Below, piece after piece: positions 58,075-64,000 of a DNA stretch of 64,000 nucleotides. Position 1 is the stretch's first letter, and each line of letters starts with the position of its first letter. The position numbers and the translations under genes are program-made. The DNA is from Catellatospora vulcania (GTDB taxonomy: Bacteria > Actinomycetota > Actinomycetes > Mycobacteriales > Micromonosporaceae), in assembly GCF_009720385.1 (NCBI RefSeq), contig NZ_ML769308.1:1-64000 (forward strand), written 5' to 3'. The notes under the pieces are model-generated. The model did not search any database. It was not told the origin of the DNA and saw only the letters and a list, made by a program, of their open reading frames with translations.

Positions 58075-59279
58075 CAGCGCACCGGCAGTTCCTGCAGACC
58101 TCGCACCAGCATGCCCTTCTTCCAGGGGAGTTCGGATTCGGCGACGGCGAGTTCGAGGTTCGGGAAGCGGGTGATCAGGGCGTGCAGCGCGACCTGCAGC
58201 TCCATCCGGGCCAGCTGCGCGCCGACGCAGTGGTGCGGGCCGTGCCCGAAGCCGAGGTGCGGGTTGCTCTCGCGGTGGAAGTCCAGCTCGTCGGGGTGGT
58301 CGAAGACCTTGTCGTCGCGGTTGGCGGACGCCAGCGCGCCGAGCACCGGCTCGCCGGCGCGGACCAGCACGTCGCCGACCATGATGTCCTCGGTGGCGTA
58401 GCGGGCGAACGCGGCGGCGGTGCCCAGCGGCACGTACCGCATCAGCTCGTCGACGGCGGCGGGGATCAGCGACGGATCGGCGCGTAGCTCGGCGAGCCGG
58501 TCGGGGTTGGTGAGCAGCACGTACACGAAGTTGGGCAGCTGGGTCACGGTGGTCTCGTGCCCGGCGGCGAGCAGGCCGGCCGACAGCTGCACGAGTTCGG
58601 CCTCGGTGAGCCGGTCCTCGTCCTCGTCACGGGCCTTGACCATGGCGCCGAGCAGGTCGTCGGTCTCCTGGACGCGGCGCTGGGCGATCAGGCCGGCGAT
58701 GTAGGCGTGCAGGTTGCCGAGGTACTCCATGATCTGCTGCGGGGTTAGCGAGGTGGTCGAGATGATCGCCTCGGACCACAGCTGAAACCGGTCGCGGTCG
58801 GCGAAGGGCACGCCGAGCAGCTCGCAGATGACGGTGACGGGCAGCGGCGTGGCGAAGTGCTCGACCAGGTCGGCGGGGGAGCCGTGCCGCTCCATGTCGT
58901 CGAGCAGCTGGTTCGCGATCTCCTGGGTGCGCGGGCGCAGGGTCTCGACCCGGCGGGCGGTGAACGCCTTCGCGATGAGTTTGCGCAGTCGGGTGTGCTC
59001 GGGCGGGTCCATCGCGAGCATCCCGGACTCGCCCTGGTGCGGGTGGGTGCGCGGCTCGTCGCGGCCGACGCTGGCGGCGCGGCTGAACCGGGCGTCGCCG
59101 AGGATCAGGCGGACGTCGTCGTAGCGCGTGGCGAGCCAGGCCTCCTCGCCGTACGGCAGGCGGACCCGGGTCAGTGGTTCGGTGCGGCGTAGCTGCTCGT
59201 AGAGCGGGTTCAGGTTGAGCCGGTCGGGGTCACCGAACGGGTAGGTGCGGGCCTCCATGACTTCACTGCCGGTCGACAT
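58071..59279 (-). CDS. Cytochrome P450 monooxygenase
   Basis: A 402-residue soluble P450. The I-helix motif is LLAAGHETTVTQ (about residue 240), the ExxR is in VDELMRYVPLG, and the haem-binding segment is FGHGPHHCVGAQLAR with the cysteine ligand. It resembles CYP105/CYP107-like actinobacterial P450s that oxidise secondary metabolites or xenobiotics. ATG 59279 follows GAGGGAG; the longer open frame lacks a ribosome site. The ferredoxin gene overlaps its end. Confidence 0.92.
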   Translation of the reverse strand: MSTGSEVMEARTYPFGDPDRLNLNPLYEQLRRTEPLTRVRLPYGEEAWLATRYDDVRLILGDARFSRAASVGRDEPRTHPHQGESGMLAMDPPEHTRLRKLIAKAFTARRVETLRPRTQEIANQLLDDMERHGSPADLVEHFATPLPVTVICELLGVPFADRDRFQLWSEAIISTTSLTPQQIMEYLGNLHAYIAGLIAQRRVQETDDLLGAMVKARDEDEDRLTEAELVQLSAGLLAAGHETTVTQLPNFVYVLLTNPDRLAELRADPSLIPAAVDELMRYVPLGTAAAFARYATEDIMVGDVLVRAGEPVLGALASANRDDKVFDHPDELDFHRESNPHLGFGHGPHHCVGAQLARMELQVALHALITRFPNLELAVAESELPWKKGMLVRGLQELPVRW

Positions 59280-59410
59280 CGTCGCTCCCTCGTGTGCGTA
59301 CGAATTCAACTCTATGGATGGTAATGTGGGTCCGTTCGGAAGTCGATGCCCATTCTAGGAAATAGCCGGATATTCGAGACAGTTCCGGCGACAGTGGCTT
59401 GACTGAAGGC

Positions 59411-61021
59411 GTGACCACCTACCGCCGGCGCCGGGCCTCGTCGGTGGCACTGCTCGCCGTCCTGCTGGGCGTCGCCGCGTTGCCCCCGCCCACGCACACA
59501 CCCGCGCCCACTCCTGCGCCCAGCCCGTCGCTCGCGGCCGGGCCGGTCGCCCAGCAGCCGCCCCTGCTCGACCAGGCCAAGGTGGATAACGCGGTGGCTC
59601 AGCTGGACGGTTTGGTGCAGGCCGCGATGAAGCAGACCGGGGTGCCCGGAGTGGCCGTCGGCGTCGTCTACGGGGACAAGGTCGTGTTCGCCAAGGGGTA
59701 CGGCGTGCGCAAGGTCGGCGCGCCCGGCGCGGTCGCGCCCGACACGGTGTTCCAGCTCGCCTCACTGTCCAAGCCGCTGGCGTCGACCGTCGTCGCGGGC
59801 GTGGTCGGCGGCGGCAAGGTGGCCTGGAACGACCCGGTGGTCAAGCACGACCCGGCGTTCGCGCTGAAGGACCCGTGGGTGACCCGCAACGCGACCGTGG
59901 CCGACCTGTTCTCGCACCGCAGCGGCCTGCCCGACCATGCCGGGGACCTGCTGGAGGACCTCGGCTTCGACCGCGCCTACATCCTGTCGCGGCTGCGGCT
60001 GGAGCCGCTCGCGCCGTTCCGGGCCAGCTACTTCTACACCAACTTCGGGCTGACGGCGGCGGCGCTGGCCGTGGCGAAGGCGGCCGGGCGCAGCTGGGAG
60101 CAACTGTCGGCGCAGACGCTCTACCAGCCGCTGGGCATGACGGACACCAGCTCGGAGTTCGCCGACTTCGAGAAGAACCCGGACCGGGCCGTCGGGCACG
60201 TCAAGGTCGGCGACGCCTGGCAGGCGAAGTACGTGCGCGATCCGCAGGCGCAGAGCCCGGCGGGCGGGGTCAGCTCGACCGTCGACGACATGGTCAAGTG
60301 GATGCGGCTGCAGCTCGGCGGCGGCAGGTACGAGGGGAAGCAGCTCATCGACGCGATGGCGTTGCAGGAGACGCACCTGCCGCACAACGTCGCCGCACCG
60401 CCGCGCGCCCCTGACGGCCCGGTCGGCTTCTACGGGCTGGGCTTCAACGTCGACTACGACGAGTTCGGGCGGCTGCGGCTCGGCCACTCCGGGGCGTTCG
60501 ACCTGGGTGCGGCCACCAACGTGACGATGCTGCCCGGCGAGGGGCTCGGCATCGTGGTGCTGACCAACGCGCAGCCGATCGGTGTGGCCGAGGCCGTCGC
60601 GTACAACTTCATGGACATCGCGTCCTACGGCCGGCAGAAGACCGACTGGCTGCCGTTCATGCTCGGCGTGCTGCAGAAGATGGAGAGCGCGGACACGTCG
60701 AAGACCGACTACGCGAAGCCGCCCGCGAACCCGGCCGCCGCCAAGCCGGTCTCGGCGTATACGGGCACGTACGCCAACGAGTACTACGGTCCGCTGACCG
60801 TCACCGCGCAGGGCGACAAGCTGACCATGACGCTCGGCCCGAAGAAGCAGGCGTTCCCGCTCACGCACTACGACGCGGACACCTTCAGCTACCAGACCAC
60901 CGGCGAGAACGCGGTCGGCCTGGACGGGGCCACCTTCACGGTCGACGGGGCGGGCCCGGCCGCGCAAGTGCGCGTCGCTCACCTGGACGCCGACGGCTGG
61001 GGCACTTTCACCCGTAGCTGA
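59411..61021 (+). CDS. Exported serine hydrolase (class C beta-lactamase fold, DUF3471 end)
   Basis: A 536-residue exported serine hydrolase. A signal peptide (about 1-25) and Pro-rich linker precede the penicillin-binding-like domain (about 60-405) with the SxxK motif SLSK in FQLASLSKPLAS, the YxN motif YTN in SYFYTNFGL, and the HxG motif in RLGHSGAF. A C-terminal DUF3471-type domain (about 435-536) follows. It may be an esterase, DD-peptidase or beta-lactamase-like enzyme. GTG 59411 is used; TTG 59399 is an alternative, and neither has a good ribosome site. Confidence 0.85.
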   Translation: MTTYRRRRASSVALLAVLLGVAALPPPTHTPAPTPAPSPSLAAGPVAQQPPLLDQAKVDNAVAQLDGLVQAAMKQTGVPGVAVGVVYGDKVVFAKGYGVRKVGAPGAVAPDTVFQLASLSKPLASTVVAGVVGGGKVAWNDPVVKHDPAFALKDPWVTRNATVADLFSHRSGLPDHAGDLLEDLGFDRAYILSRLRLEPLAPFRASYFYTNFGLTAAALAVAKAAGRSWEQLSAQTLYQPLGMTDTSSEFADFEKNPDRAVGHVKVGDAWQAKYVRDPQAQSPAGGVSSTVDDMVKWMRLQLGGGRYEGKQLIDAMALQETHLPHNVAAPPRAPDGPVGFYGLGFNVDYDEFGRLRLGHSGAFDLGAATNVTMLPGEGLGIVVLTNAQPIGVAEAVAYNFMDIASYGRQKTDWLPFMLGVLQKMESADTSKTDYAKPPANPAAAKPVSAYTGTYANEYYGPLTVTAQGDKLTMTLGPKKQAFPLTHYDADTFSYQTTGENAVGLDGATFTVDGAGPAAQVRVAHLDADGWGTFTRS

Positions 61022-61047
61022 CCTCTGTCACCGCGGGCCCGCCGTGG

Positions 61048-62145
61048 TCATGCGGCGCGGCGGACCGCCTCGACGATCGTCTCGCGCAGCTGCTCCATCG
61101 GGTCGCCGTCGCCGACAGCGAGGGCGTTCTTCGTCGCGGCCACGGTGAGCCCGAGTTCGGGCAGTGCCCCGGCCAGGCTGCCGCCGAGGCCGCCCACGCC
61201 GATCATCGGCCCGTCCACCGCGTAGCCCAGCGTCCAGGTCACCGGCATGCCGAAGGTCCACTCCGGACCCCGGGTGGCCGGTCTGCTCGCCTCGCGCAGC
61301 CGCGCCGCGGAGATCAGGCGGACCCCGTCCACCTCGCCGAGCAGCGCCGCGTACATCCGGGCCGCCGCGCGGGCGCTCATCGTGCCCACGGCGGGCACGT
61401 CCGCGCGCAGGAAGGCGCGGTCGTTGCCCAGGTCCGCGTCGGGCCGCGCGCCGTGCGGCACCGCCCGGTCGAAGTTGGGCAGCTGCGCGCTGAGCTGCTT
61501 GAGCGCGTCCGACCAGCTCCGGTCGTCGAGCACGGCGAGCCCGTCAAGATCCTCAGCGGGTACGCCGAGCAGCAGTTCACCGGGCACGCCCAGCGGCGCG
61601 GCGACGTCGGCGGCCAGCACCTGCGACACGGTGCGGCCGGTCGCCCGGCGTACCGTCTCGCCGACCAGCCAGCCGTACGTCCACACGTGGTAGCCGTGCG
61701 CCGTGCCCGGCTCCCACAGCGGCGTCGCGTCGGCCAGGATCGCGCACATGCGGTCCCAGTCGGCGAGGTCGGCGGCGGTCACGTCGGGCGGCAGTGCGGG
61801 CAGGCCCGCGGTGTGCGTGAGCACGTGCCGCAGCGTCACGCCGTCCTTGCCGTGCCGGGCGAACTCCGGCCACACCTCGGCGATACGCAGGTCGTAGTCG
61901 AGCCGGCCCTGCTCGGCCAGCACGTGCACCACGGTCGAGGTGAGCGCCTTGCCGGTGGAGAAGCTGAAGAACGGCGTGCCCGGCGTGACCGGCCGTCCCG
62001 TCGCCGGATCGGCGAGCCCGGCCACCACGTCGACGATCGGCACGCCGTGGCGGTACGCGGCGACCTGTACGCCGGTCTCCTGCCCGGAGTCGACGAGCTC
62101 GTCGACGCGCTGCTGCACGTGCTGCTGGAGGTGGTGCCAGGTCAT
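61048..62145 (-). CDS. Serine hydrolase (EstB-like beta-lactamase fold)
   Basis: A 365-residue cytoplasmic serine hydrolase with no signal peptide. The SxxK motif is STGK in FFSFSTGKALTST (about residues 62-66) and the Tyr region YHVWTYGWLVG. The expected HxG triad motif near the C-terminus reads GVGGLGG, with Val in place of His. EstB-like esterases of this fold hydrolyse small esters. The start overlaps the TetR gene end (ATGA), so TetR likely regulates it. Confidence 0.85.
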   Translation of the reverse strand: MTWHHLQQHVQQRVDELVDSGQETGVQVAAYRHGVPIVDVVAGLADPATGRPVTPGTPFFSFSTGKALTSTVVHVLAEQGRLDYDLRIAEVWPEFARHGKDGVTLRHVLTHTAGLPALPPDVTAADLADWDRMCAILADATPLWEPGTAHGYHVWTYGWLVGETVRRATGRTVSQVLAADVAAPLGVPGELLLGVPAEDLDGLAVLDDRSWSDALKQLSAQLPNFDRAVPHGARPDADLGNDRAFLRADVPAVGTMSARAAARMYAALLGEVDGVRLISAARLREASRPATRGPEWTFGMPVTWTLGYAVDGPMIGVGGLGGSLAGALPELGLTVAATKNALAVGDGDPMEQLRETIVEAVRRAA

Positions 62146-62744
62146 GGTGCGGGGGTGTCCTCTCGGGCGGGGGCCGCGGTGGGCCAGTGTGCGAGCAGCA
62201 CGTGCAGCGCCTCGACGGCCCGCCGCCAGGACTGCTCGACGTCGCGGGGGTGGCCGAAGCCGCCGGTGGCCTCCAGGCTCACGAACCCGTGGAACGTGCT
62301 GCGCAGCAGGCGCACCGCGTCGGTGAGGTCGGGTTCGGACAGTCCGTAGCCGCGCAGCATGCCGTAGGTCAGCTCGTAGGTGCGCCGGAACGCGGCCGGG
62401 TCGGCGGTGACGAGCTCGGGCGGCACCGGGAGCTGGGTGGCCGTGTACCGGCCGGGGTGGGCCATGGCGTAGGCCCGGTAGGCGTCCGCGAACGCGATCA
62501 GCGCGTCGCGGCCGGCGCGGCCCGCCACGGCCGCGCCGATCGCGTCGATCAGCTCGCCGCCCGCCAGCAGGGCGATGCGGTGCCGCAGGTCCTGCAGGTT
62601 GCGGACATGGGAGTAGAGGCTCGCGTCCTTGACCCCGAACGCGCGCGCCAGCGCGGAGATCGTGACGTGGTCGAGCCCGACGGTGTCCGCCAGGTCGGCC
62701 GCCGCCAGCGTCAGCCGCTGCGCCGAAAGCCCTGCCCGTGCCAT
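62142..62744 (-). CDS. TetR-family transcriptional regulator
   Basis: A 200-residue TetR repressor. The N-terminal helix-turn-helix is about residues 10-55 (LTLAAADLADTVGLDHVTISALARAFGVKDASLYSHVRNLQDLR). The ligand-binding domain (about 60-190) has the TetR_C-type segment with YRAYAMAHPGRYTATQL, as in the WHG group. The gene is upstream of the serine hydrolase with a 4-base overlap. A CTAGG-N6-CCTAG inverted repeat just upstream is the candidate operator. Confidence 0.9.
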   Translation of the reverse strand: MARAGLSAQRLTLAAADLADTVGLDHVTISALARAFGVKDASLYSHVRNLQDLRHRIALLAGGELIDAIGAAVAGRAGRDALIAFADAYRAYAMAHPGRYTATQLPVPPELVTADPAAFRRTYELTYGMLRGYGLSEPDLTDAVRLLRSTFHGFVSLEATGGFGHPRDVEQSWRRAVEALHVLLAHWPTAAPAREDTPAP

Positions 62745-62757
62745 GGACCTAACGGTA

Positions 62758-62773
62758 CTAGGTAACAGCCTAG
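62758..62773. promoter_or_regulatory. Candidate TetR operator
   Basis: CTAGG-N6-CCTAG lies 13 bases upstream of the TetR ATG (62744), with related CTAG motifs on either side. Confidence 0.5.
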
Positions 62774-62792
62774 GACGGCTAGGGATTATGGC

Positions 62793-63071
62793 TCAGTCCA
62801 CGTACGGCCGGACCAGGCCCGGCTCGGGCAGGTACGGCTCCCAGTAGACGATCTGCCAAGCGGCCTGCAGCGCGTCCTCGCACGGGTAGGTGTGCCCGCA
62901 GCGGTCGCAGATGCCCTGCACCTGCATGTGGTGCTCGCTCCAGCGCTGGCGGCCCTCGGCGACCATGGTCAGGGCGCGGCTCTGGATCGCCGTCCGCCCG
63001 ACATAGGTCGTGCCGTGGGCCGTACGCCGGACATCGCTAGAGGATCTGGGTCGTGGCTTAGGCCTTGACAT
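62793..63071 (-). CDS. Small Cys-containing protein
   Basis: A 92-residue protein of unknown function. A basic N-terminus (SRPKPRPRSSSDVRR) leads to a helical region (TAIQSRALTMVAEGRQRW) and a CDRCGHTYPC cluster (C-x2-C-x6-C), then AWQIVYWEPYLPEP. The Cys motif suggests a metal-binding knuckle. ATG 63071 follows AGGAG by 7 bases; the longer frame is rejected. It is next to, but not overlapping, the TetR gene. Confidence 0.6.
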   Translation of the reverse strand: MSRPKPRPRSSSDVRRTAHGTTYVGRTAIQSRALTMVAEGRQRWSEHHMQVQGICDRCGHTYPCEDALQAAWQIVYWEPYLPEPGLVRPYVD

Positions 63072-63176
63072 AAACCTTCTCCTACCGTCACCCGGCCTAA
63101 CGCGATACGACACGCAAAGGTGCCGAGCTGTCGTAAACCCGTTGCCCCGACGGGTGCCCTGCGATGGACTGGCCGA

Positions 63177-63938
63177 GTGAGATCGTTCGAGGAACTGCTG
63201 GCAGAGGGCGCGAGCGCGCCCGTCGACGGGTGGGATTTCGGCTGGTTCGCCGGGCGCGCCACCGAACAGCGCCCCGCCTGGGGGTACGCGCGCCTGCTGG
63301 CCGAGCGCGTCGGCACCGCCACCGCCGTGCTCGACGTGCAGACCGGCGGCGGCGAGGTGTACGCCGAGGTGCTGACCAGGGCCGTGCGCCGACCGGCGAC
63401 CGCCGCCGCGACGGAGTCCTGGGCGCCGAACCTCGCGCTGGCCCGCAGCAACCTGACCCCGCTGGGCGTCACCGTCGCCGAAGCCGCCGACGGGGCCGCA
63501 CTGCCCTTCCCCGACGCGTCATTCGACCTGGTGGCCAGCCGCCATCCGACGGTCACCGACTGGGCCGAGACGGCCCGCGTGCTCGCCCCCGGCGGGGTCT
63601 ACCTGTCCCAGCAGATCGGCGCGGGGTCGATGCGGGAGCTGAGCGAGTTCTTCCTCGGCCCGGTCGACCCGGGCACGGGCCGGCTGCCGGATACCCTGGC
63701 CGACGGCGCGCAGGCCGCCGGGCTCACGGTCACGGACCTGCGGCCGCAGGCGCTGCGCACGGAGTTCTACGACGTCGCCGCGGTGATCGTGTTCCTGCGC
63801 AAGGTGATCTGGACGGTGCCGGGCTTCGATGTGGAGAAATACCACGACCGCCTGGTCGCCATGGACGCCCGCATCCGCGCCGACGGCCCGTTCGTCGCCC
63901 ACTCCCAGCGCTTCCTCCTCGCCGCCCGCCGCCCCTGA
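63177..63938 (+). CDS. SAM-dependent methyltransferase
   Basis: A 253-residue methyltransferase. Motif I is VLDVQTGGGEVYAEVL (with the glycine-rich loop in altered form), motif II the acidic end ESWAPNLALARSNL, and the DxFD-type motif is PFPDASFDLVASRHP followed by VLAPGGVYLSQQIG. It belongs to the Methyltransf_11/25 group with an N-terminal helical extension (FEELLAEG) and a C-terminal part carrying VWTVPGFDVEKYHDRL-type sequence. Substrate unknown. GTG 63177 is the likely start, with no ribosome site. Confidence 0.82.
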   Translation: MRSFEELLAEGASAPVDGWDFGWFAGRATEQRPAWGYARLLAERVGTATAVLDVQTGGGEVYAEVLTRAVRRPATAAATESWAPNLALARSNLTPLGVTVAEAADGAALPFPDASFDLVASRHPTVTDWAETARVLAPGGVYLSQQIGAGSMRELSEFFLGPVDPGTGRLPDTLADGAQAAGLTVTDLRPQALRTEFYDVAAVIVFLRKVIWTVPGFDVEKYHDRLVAMDARIRADGPFVAHSQRFLLAARRP

Positions 63939-64000
63939 CCGTCCCCGTCGGCTGTCCGAGACCGCTGTCTTCGGGCAGAACCTCTGGCCATGCCCCACAT

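Overview
The window is very GC-rich, densely coding actinobacterial chromosome. The gene set points to a filamentous Micromonosporaceae-type organism (for example Catellatospora or Actinoplanes; genus is inference). It includes a conservon-like kinase/roadblock pair, an F420-type PPOX protein, a 10-methyl fatty acid gene pair, a long-form GlyA behind a ZTP riboswitch, many Tat/lipoprotein exported enzymes, several HATPase regulators and many leaderless starts. There is no integrase, transposase, CRISPR array, rRNA or tRNA. No gene-free stretch exceeds 300 bases.

Layout. 1-9.3 kb: end of a conservon (kinase tail, roadblock protein), Ser/Thr kinase, PIG-V-like mannosyltransferase, HAD phosphatase, secreted phosphodiesterase, Tat multicopper oxidase, CorA. 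9.4-13.8 kb: PadR regulator, membrane protein and NAD kinase, divergent from a DUF4173 membrane protein across two TATATA-centred palindromes. 13.8-19.8 kb: HrpB helicase, an ECF sigma factor overlapping a membrane-anchored beta-propeller gene, and a polytopic GT-C-like protein. 20-25.4 kb: a small operon (TIGR03083 protein, GntR, YciI), GH15 glucanase/trehalase, ZTP riboswitch plus glyA, small Gly/Ser membrane protein. 25.5-32.6 kb: exported PQQ-type sugar dehydrogenase carrying four beta/gamma-crystallin-like repeats; ECF sigma/anti-sigma pair; divergent membrane protein coupled to a deacetylase-GT2 polysaccharide synthase. 32.7-39 kb: M43 protease, DinB protein, small-GntR locus A, LigD-type ligase, EF-hand protein, type II NADH dehydrogenase. 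39-50 kb: MFS pump with MarR, zinc-type adenylate kinase, FAD reductase plus methyltransferase for 10-methyl fatty acids, HATPase regulator, a split FluG pair, orphan Imm51, methyltransferase, small-GntR locus B. 50-64 kb: second PQQ-type dehydrogenase (lipoprotein), Tat amidase, PPOX, HATPase, lipoprotein hydrolase coupled to an Sfp-type PPTase, zinc-ribbon SDR, P450-ferredoxin operon, two beta-lactamase-fold serine hydrolases, TetR, a small Cys protein and a methyltransferase.

The signals least explained by ordinary annotation are: the sugar dehydrogenase with four crystallin-like repeats and its nearby paralogue; two loci sharing one architecture (mini-GntR, palindrome, long hairpin, divergent small gene); several families of long palindromes, one of which sits in frame inside a membrane protein gene; and an ECF sigma factor whose overlapping partner is a beta-propeller instead of a zinc-type anti-sigma factor.
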